Positions 44,672 to 52,852 of a DNA stretch of 64,000 bases are shown one piece after another. A program made the position numbers and the translations under genes. Position 1 is the stretch's first letter. Each line of letters opens with the position of its first letter. Under the pieces are notes generated by a model. It saw only the letters and a program-made list of their open reading frames with translations, did not search any database and had not been told where the DNA came from. This stretch comes from Pikeienuella piscinae. Its GTDB lineage: Bacteria > Pseudomonadota > Alphaproteobacteria > Rhodobacterales > Rhodobacteraceae. The stretch lies in NCBI RefSeq assembly GCF_011044155.1, contig NZ_CP049056.1, forward strand, positions 868,001 to 932,000, given 5' to 3'.

Positions 44672-44698
44672 GCCGCGCGGAGCGGCGCTCCGCGCGGC
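44672..44698 (-). other. Strong stem-loop between imelysin 1 and the barrel gene
   Basis: A 12-bp perfect stem (GCCGCGCGGAGC, 44672-44683; GCTCCGCGCGGC, 44687-44698) with a 3-nt loop. In the direction of transcription (leftward) it is not followed by Ts, so it more likely stabilises the imelysin message than terminates it. A T-run lies on the other side (44701-44704). Confidence 0.6.
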
Positions 44699-44715
44699 GC
44701 TTTTCAAGCGCGCTT

Positions 44716-45978
44716 CTATTGAAACACGGCGTCGGGGTTATCGAGGCTGTCCGAGCCTTCGAACGCGATGGGATTGAGGGCGAGCGCCTCAACCGCGCGT
44801 TCGACGCCGCGGGTCTGCGTGATAAGCGCATCGACCGCGCCCATGATCAGGGCCTCGCCCTCGGCGTCGCCGGCTTTCAGCATCTGATCGTAGGCCTTGC
44901 CGGCCTCCGCCACCGTCTTGATCGCGCCGAGCGCGGCCATGGTCCGGTCCAGATCGCGGCGAATTCCGGCATCGACATCCGGCGCCGCCGCCGCGACGAG
45001 ATCGGAAACCGAGGGACCGCTCACCACGCGCCCGTCAATCCGCACATAGCGGCCGGTATAGACGTTCCGGACGCCAAGCCCGTCATAGTAGTGGCTGTTG
45101 TGCGTGTTATCGGAAAAGCAGTCATGCTCCTCTTCGGGATCGTTCAGCATCAGGCCGAGGCGCATCCGCTCTCCGGCCTGCTCGCCATAGGAAAGGCTCC
45201 CCATGCCGGTCAGGATGGCGCTGATGCCCGAATCGGGATTCGCGGTGACTTCGGCCCGCGCCTCGCCGCCCTCGGCCCAAGCGGCGGTCATCCATTCGAG
45301 ATCGGAGATCAGCAGCGCCGTCGCCGCCTTGAGATAGGCCCCGCGCCGATCGCAATTGCCGTTCGTGCAGGCGTCGCCGGTCGCGTAATCCGTCCAGGGC
45401 CGGTCGCCTGCGCCGGCGTCGGTTCCGTTCAGATCCTGCCCCCAGAGCAAAAACTCGATCGCGTGGTAGCCGGTGGCGACATTGGCCTCGACGGCGCCCG
45501 CCTCCTGCAAGGTCCCTTCAAGGAGCGCCGGCGTTATGTTCGCCGCGTCGATCGCCTCACCGCCGATCATGATCGAGGCGTTGGCGACGACATTGAGCGC
45601 GGCGGCCGGATTCTCATCCGTCGCGCCGCCGTAGCTGGCGTCGACATAGTCGATGAGGCCTTCGTCCAGCGGCCACGCGTTCACCTTGCCCTCCCATGCG
45701 TCGACGATCGGATTGCCGAAGCGAAAGACCTCGGTCTGCTGATAGGGCACCCGCGCGGCGCGCCACGCGGATTTCGCCGCCTGAAGCGCCTCGGCCGACG
45801 GCGCGCCGACCAGCGCATCGACCGCCGAGGACAAGCGGCGCGCGGAAATCAGACTGTCTTCATAGCCGGCATGGGCGATGTCGGCGTACGTCTTGAGAAC
45901 ATCCGTCTTTTCCGACGCCGCAAACGCAGCGCCGGCGATCGTGAATGACGCCGCCAATGCGAGCGATATCGTTTTCAT
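44716..45978 (-). CDS. Imelysin family iron-regulated periplasmic protein (IrpA-like)
   Basis: 420 residues with a clear signal peptide (MKTISLALAASFTIAGAAFA) and a GGAGG site. The imelysin motif GxHxxE is present as GYHAIEFLLWGQD (Gly170, His172, Glu175), and a duplicated helical-bundle fold is expected. IrpA/ICMP proteins are induced under iron limitation and needed for iron acquisition. Cysteines in GDACTNGNCDRRG may form a disulfide. First gene of the leftward iron unit, divergent from the hemP unit across a 199-bp region. Confidence 0.93.
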   Translation of the reverse strand: MKTISLALAASFTIAGAAFAASEKTDVLKTYADIAHAGYEDSLISARRLSSAVDALVGAPSAEALQAAKSAWRAARVPYQQTEVFRFGNPIVDAWEGKVNAWPLDEGLIDYVDASYGGATDENPAAALNVVANASIMIGGEAIDAANITPALLEGTLQEAGAVEANVATGYHAIEFLLWGQDLNGTDAGAGDRPWTDYATGDACTNGNCDRRGAYLKAATALLISDLEWMTAAWAEGGEARAEVTANPDSGISAILTGMGSLSYGEQAGERMRLGLMLNDPEEEHDCFSDNTHNSHYYDGLGVRNVYTGRYVRIDGRVVSGPSVSDLVAAAAPDVDAGIRRDLDRTMAALGAIKTVAEAGKAYDQMLKAGDAEGEALIMGAVDALITQTRGVERAVEALALNPIAFEGSDSLDNPDAVFQ

Positions 45979-46177
45979 TGCAAATTGCCTCCTTGCTTCC
46001 CCGCAGGCGCGTCGATGACTCGCCCTTCCGCGCCCCCCATATACCTGATTGATAGGATCGGAAATAGAAACGGAGTGAAATTATCAGGATTGACATGACC
46101 TAGTGTTTTAGTCAGGTTTTGGGGCGTCGACCCAGACACGAACAGCAGACGCCCCGGATCGAGAGAGCGAGACCGAA

Positions 46178-46342
46178 ATGCAGGTGCAAGAGAAGACTTC
46201 AACCACGCCCGACTCCCAAACCATTTGCACAGACAAGCTGACGCTTCTTTCCGAATACGCGGTCGCCGGCGAACGGGAGCCGTGCGGATTGAGCGTCGAG
46301 TGGCTGATGGATCAACTCACCAACAACGGAGACCGTTCATGA
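46178..46342 (+). CDS. Candidate 54-residue protein upstream of hemP
   Basis: An ATG-initiated frame of 54 codons (CTDKLTLLSEYAVAGEREPC and SVEWLMDQLTNNGD within it) whose TGA overlaps the hemP ATG (TCATGA). The overlap is the same coupling seen in the following genes, which argues that it is translated. The ribosome site is weak (GAGAGAGCGAGA). I recognise no family; two cysteines (17 and 36) and a short acidic-amphipathic C-terminal helix are visible. It could be a real small iron-regulated protein or a leader peptide for hemP. Confidence 0.5.
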   Translation: MQVQEKTSTTPDSQTICTDKLTLLSEYAVAGEREPCGLSVEWLMDQLTNNGDRS

Positions 46343-46530
46343 TCAGCGCAACCCTCACCCGCGCCGCCCCCCTTCCGGATCCCCGCCTCGCATCTGGCGA
46401 GGAGACACATCCGCCGGCCTATGACGCGCGCGGTCTCACGGATGCGGGCGGCAAGGCCGCGCTGGTCCTCGACGGGCAGGTCTACACGCTCCGCATCACC
46501 AGGCAGGGCAAACTCCTGCTGACGAAATGA
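46339..46530 (+). CDS. hemP: Hemin uptake protein HemP
   Basis: 63 residues from ATG 46339. The C-terminal half has DARGLTDAGG, then ALVLDGQVYTLRITRQGKLL and LTK, the HemP signature (Leu-Arg-Ile-Thr-Arg with terminal Lys-Leu-xx-Leu-Thr-Lys). HemP/HmuP is a small factor needed for expression or function of heme and siderophore uptake genes under iron limitation. Coupled on both sides by ATGA overlaps. Divergent from imelysin 1. Confidence 0.9.
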   Translation: MISATLTRAAPLPDPRLASGEETHPPAYDARGLTDAGGKAALVLDGQVYTLRITRQGKLLLTK

Positions 46531-46997
46531 CGGCGCGCGGCGGCGCGCCCGTCGGACGTCTGGAGGAGTTGCCGGATATCGAGGCCGCCGCGGTGCTCTT
46601 TCTGCGGTTCTGGCGAACCGGCGCGACGACGCGGGAGCCGGCGAAGGCCGATTTCCACGCGTCCCTCGGCCAGGCCGCGGGAGAGCAGGCCGCAGCGACG
46701 ACGGCGGCGCTTGTGGATATGATCGAGCGCCATGGCCGCCGGCCGCTGGTCCATCATGCGCCGGGCTGCCGGCATGTCGGCGGCGACGAGGCGGCGTTCG
46801 CCAACCTTGTCGCAGCGGCCGCCGCCGGCCAGCGCGAGGATGCTATTCTTTTCGCCACGCTGATCTTTCGCACCGACATGGCCTTCGTCGCCGCTGGACT
46901 GGCCGCGCGTTTCGGTCAGTTCCTGATGCGCATGACCGCCCGGCGCCGCGCCGTGGAGATCGGCTTCTCCGCACCCCGCGACCGGGTGCTGCATTAG
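46527..46997 (+). CDS. Conserved unknown protein coupled to hemP
   Basis: 156 residues, overlapping the hemP stop by ATGA. No signal peptide or membrane helix. Features: an initial LEELPDIEAAAVLFLRFWRT, then a central VHHAPGCRHVGGDEAAFANL (one Cys and three His in 15 residues), then ILFATLIFRTDMAFVAAGLA. The Cys/His cluster around residue 80 could bind metal or heme. I do not recognise a named family. The coupling suggests a role in iron or heme homeostasis. Confidence 0.75.
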   Translation: MTARGGAPVGRLEELPDIEAAAVLFLRFWRTGATTREPAKADFHASLGQAAGEQAAATTAALVDMIERHGRRPLVHHAPGCRHVGGDEAAFANLVAAAAAGQREDAILFATLIFRTDMAFVAAGLAARFGQFLMRMTARRRAVEIGFSAPRDRVLH

Positions 46998-47159
46998 CCG
47001 GCCCGCCGCAGCGGGCCCGGACTCGTCATCCAATTCACACGGCGTCTCTCCGGGCTGGACGGCGGCCCGGCGCGACGCCCGCCCCGCCTTGCGCCTTGCC
47101 CGCAGAGCGCAAAACGCTTAATCGGGAAGCAATGATAAAAGCCGAGCGGAGACAAGCTG

Positions 47160-47987
47160 ATGGGTGCGAACGCAGGGTTCATGGCCGGGAAGCGCGGGCT
47201 GATCATGGGCGTCGCCAACCAGAGATCCATCGCTTGGGGCGTCGCGGAGGCCTGCGCCGAGGCGGGGGCGGAGCTCGCCTTCACCTTCCAGGGCGAAGCG
47301 CTGGAGAAGCGGGTCCGCCCGCTCGCCGCCTCTCTCGGCTCCGAGATCGTTCTTCCCTGCGACGTCTCAGACTCCGACTCGATCGACGCGGTCTTTCGGG
47401 AAGTTGACGCGAAATGGGGCCGGCTCGACTTTCTTCTTCACGCCATCGCCTATTCCGACAAGACGGAGCTGACCGGGCGCTATGTCGACACTTCGGCGGC
47501 GAACTTCGCGCTTTCGATGAACATTTCCTGTTACAGTTTCACCGCCATCGCCCAGCGCGCCGAGAAACTGATGACGGATGGCGGCGCCATGCTGACTCTC
47601 ACCTATTACGGCGCCGAGAAGGTGATGCCGCATTATAACGTCATGGGGGTCGCCAAGGCGGCGCTTGAGGCGTCCGTCCGCTACATGGCGATGGATCTCG
47701 GGCCGCGGAACATTCGCGTCAACGCGCTCTCCGCCGGCCCGATGAAGACGCTGGCGGCCTCCGGGATCGGAGATTTCCGCTATATCCTGAAGTGGAACGA
47801 GCTGAACTCGCCCCTGCGCCGCAATGTGAGCCAGGAGGATGTCGGCAAGGCCGGGTTCTATCTGCTTTCCGACCTTTCCTCCGGCGTCACCGGCGAATGC
47901 CACCATGTCGATTGCGGCTATCACGTCGTCGGCATGAAGGCGGAGGATGCGCCCGATATCGACGTCGCGGCGGACCGCAAGCGATGA
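47160..47987 (+). CDS. fabI: Enoyl-[acyl-carrier-protein] reductase FabI
   Basis: A 275-residue SDR-fold NADH-dependent reductase completing each fatty-acid elongation cycle. It has the FabI-type nucleotide motif [20 protein letters not shown] and the active-site Tyr-x6-Tyr/Lys set in [20 protein letters not shown] followed by [16 protein letters not shown]. It is the target class of triclosan-type inhibitors. GGAGA precedes the start. Its stop overlaps the gpt start (ATGA). Confidence 0.96.
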   Translation: MGANAGFMAGKRGLIMGVANQRSIAWGVAEACAEAGAELAFTFQGEALEKRVRPLAASLGSEIVLPCDVSDSDSIDAVFREVDAKWGRLDFLLHAIAYSDKTELTGRYVDTSAANFALSMNISCYSFTAIAQRAEKLMTDGGAMLTLTYYGAEKVMPHYNVMGVAKAALEASVRYMAMDLGPRNIRVNALSAGPMKTLAASGIGDFRYILKWNELNSPLRRNVSQEDVGKAGFYLLSDLSSGVTGECHHVDCGYHVVGMKAEDAPDIDVAADRKR

Positions 47988-48487
47988 TCGAGCGCCTTCC
48001 CCACGAAAAGGGCTTCCACATCTCGTGGGATCAGATCCATCGCGACTCCCGCGCGCTGGCGTGGCGGCTGGAACAACAGGGTCCGCTCGCCGGCGGGGCG
48101 TGGAAGGCGGTTGTGGCGATCACCCGCGGCGGCATGGTCCCAGCCTGCATCATCGCGCGGGAATTGAACGTGCGGGTCGTGGATACGATCAGCGTGAAAT
48201 CCTACGACAACCAGACCCAGGAAGCGACCGAGGTTCTGAAAAGCCCTGACCCCGTGATGATGGGCGACGGCGAAGGGGTGCTGGTGATCGACGATCTCGT
48301 CGACAGCGGTAAGACGCTAGAGGTCGTGCGCGCGCTCTATCCGAAGGCGCATTTCGCCACCGTCTACGCCAAGCCCAAGGGGCGGCCGATGGTCGACAGC
48401 TTCATCACCGAAGTGAGCCAGGACACCTGGATATTCTTTCCCTGGGACATGGCGCTTCAGTATGTCGAGCCCTATCGCGGAGTCTGA
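47984..48487 (+). CDS. gpt: Xanthine(-guanine) phosphoribosyltransferase
   Basis: 167 residues from ATG 47984, coupled to fabI. PRTase type I fold: the PRPP-binding motif is [20 protein letters not shown] (about residues 98-117), and the N-terminal loop has [10 protein letters not shown]. The C-terminal [12 protein letters not shown] is typical of bacterial Gpt, where the Trp contacts the purine. Salvages guanine and xanthine. Confidence 0.93.
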   Translation: MIERLPHEKGFHISWDQIHRDSRALAWRLEQQGPLAGGAWKAVVAITRGGMVPACIIARELNVRVVDTISVKSYDNQTQEATEVLKSPDPVMMGDGEGVLVIDDLVDSGKTLEVVRALYPKAHFATVYAKPKGRPMVDSFITEVSQDTWIFFPWDMALQYVEPYRGV

Positions 48488-48605
48488 ATCCGGCTCCGGT
48501 TTGCATCCGACGGTACGCCGCTGTTACGCTCCCCTCCATCGAGCCGTCGTCATTTCTGCGACAGGCCACGGAAAACGGTCGGCGGCTGTCGACTAGGAGC
48601 GATAT

Positions 48606-49022
48606 ATGTTCAGGAAAATACTAACGCCGGTGGACCTCGCCCATCTGGGAGCTCTCGACCGCGCGCTGGAAGTGTCTGCAGACATGGCCAAACGCCACGG
48701 AGCCGAAATCGTCTATGTCGGCGTCACCACGCAGGCGCCGAGCGCGGTGGCGCGCACGACCGAAGAGTATGAGCGCAAGCTATCCACCTTCGCCGCAACC
48801 GAGGGCGAGAAACACGGATGCAAGACCTCCGCGCACATGGTCGTCAGCCACGATCCCGCTATCGACCTCAACATCAACCTGATGCGGGCGACCGAAGAGA
48901 TCGGCGCCGACCTCATCGTCATGGGCACGCATATTCCCGGTCTCGCCGAGCATGTCTGGGCGTCGCATGGCGGAGCCGTCGCCTCGCACGCCGGGGTGTC
49001 GGTATTTCTGGTCCGCGGCTGA
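48606..49022 (+). CDS. Universal stress protein (UspA family)
   Basis: A 138-residue single Usp domain: FRKILTPVDLAHLGALDRAL at the start and the ATP-binding signature region DLIVMGTHIPGLAEHVWASH followed by GGAVASHAGVSVFLVRG. The usual G-2x-G-9x-G(S/T) spacing is recognisable with HIPG in place of GRRG. A GGAGC site precedes the ATG. It is 52 bp upstream of the BCCT gene on the same strand, recalling the Usp proteins that bind and regulate osmolyte transporters. Confidence 0.88.
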   Translation: MFRKILTPVDLAHLGALDRALEVSADMAKRHGAEIVYVGVTTQAPSAVARTTEEYERKLSTFAATEGEKHGCKTSAHMVVSHDPAIDLNINLMRATEEIGADLIVMGTHIPGLAEHVWASHGGAVASHAGVSVFLVRG

Positions 49023-49074
49023 GCGTGCATTCGATGACGAATAGACAAATGATCCGCACAGTGGAGGGGTATTC

Positions 49075-50718
49075 ATGAGCGACGCTTCAGATGCGCATAC
49101 GGGCATCCCGCTTCCCGAAGGCGTGGCCGATCTGATCGATACCGATTACACGATCGGCCAGAACAACGTCGACGGCAAACTCGGGCCGTTCGGCTTCGAT
49201 ATTCACAACCCGGTATTCATGATCTCCGGCGTCAGCATCGTCGCCTTCGTGTTCTATACGCTGGCTTTGCCGGAGCAGTCCGGCGCGGCGTTCAGCTGGC
49301 TGTTCTCGGCCGTGACCAAGGGGTTCGACTGGTTCTTCATCGGCGCGGCGAACATCTTCGTGCTGCTCTGCCTCGGGCTGATCGTCTCACCGCTCGGCAA
49401 TGTGCGGCTGGGCGGAGCCGATGCGACGCCCGATTACAGTTACATCGGCTGGTTCGCCATGCTCTTCGCCGCCGGCATGGGCATCGGATTGATGTTCTAC
49501 GGCGTCTCAGAGCCCTTAAGCCATTTCTCGTCTTCGATGGGCGGACCGGTTTCCGAAGGCGGCGCGCGAACCGACTGGGCGCCGCTCGGCGGCGCGGCGG
49601 GCAACGAGGCGGAGGCGATCCGGCTCGGCTTCGCCGCGACGATCTTCCACTGGGGCCTGCATCCCTGGGGGATCTACGCGATCGTCGCGCTCGCGCTCGC
49701 ACTCTTCACGTATAACAAGGGGTTGCCGCTGACGATCCGCTCGGCCTTCTACCCGATCCTGGGCGAACGGGTCTGGGGCTGGTGGGGCCATATCATCGAC
49801 ACGCTCGCGGTCTTCGCGACGCTGTTCGGCCTCGCCACTTCGCTCGGCTTCGGCGCGACGCAGGCGAACGCCGGGCTGAACGAGCTGTTCGGCATCCCGG
49901 TCGGCTCGGCGACCGAAGTCATACTGATCTCCGCCATCACCGCCGTCGCGCTGATCTCGGTGCTTCGCGGACTCGATGGCGGCGTCAAGGTCCTCTCGGA
50001 GATCAATATGGGGCTGGCGTTCCTGCTCCTTATCTTCGTGCTGCTCGCCGGGCCGACGGTCGCGATCCTGACTGGGTTCGTCGATTACCTCGTGGCTTAT
50101 GTCGAGTATCTGCCGGCGCTGGCCAATCCGATCGGGCGCGAGGACGTGAACTTCTCGCAGGGCTGGACCTCGTTCTACTGGGCCTGGTGGATCTCCTGGT
50201 CGCCCTTCGTCGGCATGTTCATCGCCCGAGTCAGCCGGGGCCGGACGGTGCGCGAGTTCCTGATCTGTGTTCTGCTGATCCCGTCGCTGGTCTGCGTGCT
50301 CTGGATGAGCGTCTTCGGCGGCGTGGCGGTCCTGCAGGTCGTCCAGGATGGCTACACCGCCGCCCAGGACGCGGCGCTGGAGCTGAAGCTCTTCAAGATG
50401 CTGGACCAGCTGCCGCTGGCCTCGATCACATCGATGATCGGGATCGTGCTGGTGATCGTCTTCTTCGTCACCTCGTCGGATTCCGGCTCACTGGTGATCG
50501 ACACGATCACGGCGGGCGGCAAGGTCGACGCGCCGGTGCCGCAGCGGGTCTTCTGGTGCGTCTTCGAAGGGGCGGTCGCGATCGTCCTTCTGCTTTCAGC
50601 CGGCGGCCTCGCCTCGCTCCAGTCGATGGTGATATCGACCGGGCTGCCCTTCACCATCGTGCTGCTGCTGATGTGCTGGGCGATCGTGAAAGGCCTGATA
50701 AGCGAACGGCGCGCCTGA
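49075..50718 (+). CDS. BCCT-family transporter (betaine/choline/carnitine type)
   Basis: A 547-residue, twelve-helix transporter of the LeuT fold. The family signature is present in the region FYWAWWISWSPFVGMFIARV (aromatic box for the quaternary amine). Upstream is GMGIGLMFYGVSEPLSHF, the glycine-rich TM3 stretch with the Ser/Glu of Na+-coupled members. DSGSLVIDTITAGG also matches. Imports glycine betaine, choline, carnitine or DMSP-like solutes, probably for osmoprotection. The N-terminal tail is short. Paired with the Usp gene. Confidence 0.93.
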   Translation: MSDASDAHTGIPLPEGVADLIDTDYTIGQNNVDGKLGPFGFDIHNPVFMISGVSIVAFVFYTLALPEQSGAAFSWLFSAVTKGFDWFFIGAANIFVLLCLGLIVSPLGNVRLGGADATPDYSYIGWFAMLFAAGMGIGLMFYGVSEPLSHFSSSMGGPVSEGGARTDWAPLGGAAGNEAEAIRLGFAATIFHWGLHPWGIYAIVALALALFTYNKGLPLTIRSAFYPILGERVWGWWGHIIDTLAVFATLFGLATSLGFGATQANAGLNELFGIPVGSATEVILISAITAVALISVLRGLDGGVKVLSEINMGLAFLLLIFVLLAGPTVAILTGFVDYLVAYVEYLPALANPIGREDVNFSQGWTSFYWAWWISWSPFVGMFIARVSRGRTVREFLICVLLIPSLVCVLWMSVFGGVAVLQVVQDGYTAAQDAALELKLFKMLDQLPLASITSMIGIVLVIVFFVTSSDSGSLVIDTITAGGKVDAPVPQRVFWCVFEGAVAIVLLLSAGGLASLQSMVISTGLPFTIVLLLMCWAIVKGLISERRA

Positions 50719-50723
50719 CGATC

Positions 50724-50749
50724 GGTAGAGGCGGCGCGCCGTCTCTACC
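50724..50749. terminator. Bidirectional hairpin between the BCCT and HerA-like genes
   Basis: Arms GGTAGAGGCGGC (50724-50735) and GCCGTCTCTACC (50738-50749), with one G-U pair, lie between convergent stops. The HerA-like stop codon (50745-50747) is inside the right arm. No T-run, so termination is weakly supported. Confidence 0.45.
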
Positions 50750-52361
50750 GCCCGCGGAAAAGCCCCCCGAGAACGCCCCGCACGAGGCTCCGGGTGATCT
50801 GGCTCGAAGCGGTGCGCACGACCTGTTTGACCAGCGCCTCGCCAACGCTGTCGGAGCGCGACGACCGGCGGCGCGCAGGCTTCGGCGCGACAGCCGGCTT
50901 GTATCGGCGGGCCGAGCGATACTCGGGCTCCTCGCGCCAGCGGGGCGCCTCGTCGGCCCCGCGATAGGCTCGCCCTCCCCCGCTGCGCCGACCGCCATAC
51001 GAGCGGTCGTCGCCCTCGTCGGAGCCGGCCGCCTCCTCGGCCGCGCGCGCGGCTTCCTCCGCCGCCGCCTTCAGCCGCTCGTATGCGCTCTCACGATCCA
51101 CCGCCGCCTCGTACTTGCCGGCGACCGGCGACGCGTCGAACGCCCGCGCCTTTCCCTCCACGGTCGCCGGCCCGAGGCGGGAGGACGGCGGGCGGATCAG
51201 CGTCCGCTGGACGACCGAGGGCGCCCCCTTCTCCATCAGCGTCGAGACAAGCGCCTCGCCCGTCCCCAGCTGCGTAATCGCATCCTCGGTGTCGAAGGCG
51301 TCGTTCGGGCGGAATGTCTCCGCCGCCGCCTTCAGCGCCTTCCGGTCGCGCGGCGTGTAGGCGCGGAGCGCGTGCTGCACCCGGTTGCCGAGTTGGCCGA
51401 GGATATCGTCGGGCACGTCGGCGGGGTTCTGGCTGATGAAATAGACGCCGACGCCCTTGGATCGGATCAGCCGCGCCACCTGCTCCACCTTGTCGACAAG
51501 GGCCTTCGGCGCGCCGTCGAAAAGCAGATGCGCCTCATCGAAAAAGAATACGAAAACCGGCTTGTCCGGGTCTCCGACCTCGGGCAGTTCCTCGAAAAGC
51601 TCGGAAAGCAGCCAGAGGAGGAACGTCGCGTAGAGCCGCGGGGCGCGCATCAGCCGGTCCGCCGCAAGTATGTTGATGCGCCCGCGCCCATCCTGCGCGG
51701 TTCCGATCATGTCGACGAGTTCGAGCGCCGGCTCGCCGAACAGGCCCGCGCCCCCCTCGCCTTCCAGCACCAGAAGCCGGCGCTGGATCGCGCCGACCGT
51801 GGCTGTCGCGATATTGCCATAGCGGAGCGAAAGCTCCTTCGCCCGCTCGCCGATATGGACCAGCATCGACTGCAGGTCCTTCATGTCGATCAGGAGCAGA
51901 CCCTCCTCGTCAGCGACGCGAAAGACGATATTCAACACGCCCTCCTGCGCTTCGCTGAGTTGCAGAAGCCGGGCGAGCAGCAGCGGACCCATTTCGGTGA
52001 TCGTCGTGCGGACCGGATGCCCCGCCTCACCAAAAAGATCCCAGAAGACCGTGGGAAAGGCGTCGTAGCCGAAATCGTCGAAGCCGATCGATTCAGCCCG
52101 CTTCACGAACGCATCGTGCAGCTTTGCGTCCGGCGAGCCCGCTTCGCAGAGGCCCGAAAGATCGCCCTTCACGTCGGAGAGGAAAACCGGAACCCCGGCG
52201 GCGGAGAAGCTCTCCGCCAGAATCTGCAATGTGACCGTCTTGCCGGTTCCGGTCGCGCCAGAGATCAGTCCGTGCCGGTTGGCGTAGCGAAGCAGGATCG
52301 CCTGAGCCTCTTTCCTGGAGGAGCCGCCGCCGCCGATGAATATCCGGTCAGTCTCAACCAT
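50745..52361 (-). CDS. HerA/YjgR-like ATPase (DUF853)
   Basis: 538 residues from ATG 52361; the frame stays open upstream without coding character. An FtsK/HerA RecA-like fold: Walker [17 protein letters not shown] (about residues 33-48), Walker [15 protein letters not shown] (about 275-288) and the [20 protein letters not shown] region. The C-terminal 130 residues are charged and Arg/Ala-rich, probably disordered, ending [14 protein letters not shown]. YjgR proteins are conserved ATPases of uncertain role. The defence-type HerA partner nuclease NurA or a SIR2 gene is not adjacent. Confidence 0.88.
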   Translation of the reverse strand: MVETDRIFIGGGGSSRKEAQAILLRYANRHGLISGATGTGKTVTLQILAESFSAAGVPVFLSDVKGDLSGLCEAGSPDAKLHDAFVKRAESIGFDDFGYDAFPTVFWDLFGEAGHPVRTTITEMGPLLLARLLQLSEAQEGVLNIVFRVADEEGLLLIDMKDLQSMLVHIGERAKELSLRYGNIATATVGAIQRRLLVLEGEGGAGLFGEPALELVDMIGTAQDGRGRINILAADRLMRAPRLYATFLLWLLSELFEELPEVGDPDKPVFVFFFDEAHLLFDGAPKALVDKVEQVARLIRSKGVGVYFISQNPADVPDDILGQLGNRVQHALRAYTPRDRKALKAAAETFRPNDAFDTEDAITQLGTGEALVSTLMEKGAPSVVQRTLIRPPSSRLGPATVEGKARAFDASPVAGKYEAAVDRESAYERLKAAAEEAARAAEEAAGSDEGDDRSYGGRRSGGGRAYRGADEAPRWREEPEYRSARRYKPAVAPKPARRRSSRSDSVGEALVKQVVRTASSQITRSLVRGVLGGLFRGR

Positions 52362-52401
52362 ATGCCCGCCCCCATCACGCCCTGTGCTGCTTTGCACATC
52401 A

Positions 52402-52431
52402 TTGATTAACCCAGTGGCGTCAGAGTGAATA
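52402..52431 (+). promoter_or_regulatory. Candidate promoter of small RNA 1
   Basis: TTGATT (52402-52407) and TGAATA (52426-52431), 18 bp apart, predict a start near 52438. Weak by itself; taken together with the terminator at 52494. Confidence 0.35.
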
Positions 52432-52437
52432 GGCGGG

Positions 52438-52520
52438 CGGGTCAATTCGGTAGCGTTGCCGAGGGGACCGCCCGCGCTCCTCCCTGTCGAACTGACCGCG
52501 CTCAGGCGCGGTCTTTTTTT
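52438..52520 (+). ncRNA. Candidate small RNA 1 with CUCCUCCC anti-Shine-Dalgarno motif
   Basis: About 83 nt between a promoter-like site and a clear intrinsic terminator, with no open frame and divergent from the HerA-like gene. It contains CTCCTCCC (52477-52484), the motif known from the CcsR/cuckoo-type sRNAs of Rhodobacter and other alphaproteobacteria. The 13 nt from 52480 to 52492 are perfectly complementary to small RNA 2. The existence of a transcript is inferred. Confidence 0.4.
52494..52520 (+). terminator. Rho-independent terminator of small RNA 1
   Basis: Stem GACCGCGC (52494-52501) with GCGCGGTC (52506-52513), loop TCAG, followed by seven further Ts. No protein gene on the plus strand ends within 1.7 kb upstream. 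Confidence 0.85.
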
Positions 52521-52610
52521 GGCTCGGCGATCACTCTTCGATAGAACTAGCGACGGTCGGAAAGGATGAGAGTCAAGGGCCCGAATCTGGGGCCGATCTA
52601 TTATTTTCCG

Positions 52611-52639
52611 TTGACGATAAGTAGGACTCCGCATAGCGT
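52611..52639 (+). promoter_or_regulatory. Candidate promoter of small RNA 2
   Basis: TTGACG (52611-52616) and TAGCGT (52634-52639) with a 17-bp spacer predict a start near 52646. The -35 is strong, the -10 is weak. Confidence 0.45.
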
Positions 52640-52645
52640 CGCCTT

Positions 52646-52733
52646 CCAGAACTTGCCACGGCCGGTTCGACAGGGAGAGAGAAGAGACGGACAGTCTCGC
52701 AGGAAGGGCGCTCGCGAGGGCGCCTTTTCTTTG
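52646..52733 (+). ncRNA. Candidate small RNA 2 (possible antisense partner of small RNA 1)
   Basis: About 88 nt from a TTGACG promoter to a terminator, without a coding frame. It has an internal hairpin (GAGAC, 52684-52688; GTCTC, 52694-52698). GTTCGACAGGGAG (52665-52677) is the exact reverse complement of 52480-52492 in small RNA 1. Alternatively it is an attenuated leader of ialB, which starts 120 nt further on. Confidence 0.4.
52704..52733 (+). terminator. Rho-independent terminator of small RNA 2
   Basis: Stem AAGGGCGC (52704-52711) with GCGCCTTT (52720-52727), one G-U pair, 8-nt loop, followed by TTTTCTTT. It lies upstream of ialB on the same strand. Confidence 0.7.
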
Positions 52734-52852
52734 TCAGCACCGATCACGCCGCCGTGAGGTTACGACACATTGAATTCGACACGCGCACCGACCATCACTC
52801 GCGAGAACGATTCGCGCGCCTCGGGCGCAAAACTGACAAGGAACCGCCAAAA

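Noticed and set aside
41893-45948. A very long plus-strand open frame (over 1,300 codons) opposite the iron-uptake genes
   Set aside because: It is antisense to five genes with clear signal peptides, heme sites and family motifs. Its translation is Arg/Asp/Gln-rich low-complexity sequence typical of the shadow frame in high-GC DNA.
49782-52409. An 875-codon plus-strand frame spanning the BCCT end and the whole HerA-like gene
   Set aside because: It is out of frame with the BCCT gene and antisense to the HerA-like gene, so it cannot be a real product with both neighbours intact.
52660-52682. GGTTCGA stretch resembling a tRNA T-loop
   Set aside because: The flanking bases cannot form a T stem or acceptor stem, so it is not a tRNA; it is better explained by the small RNA 2 complementarity.
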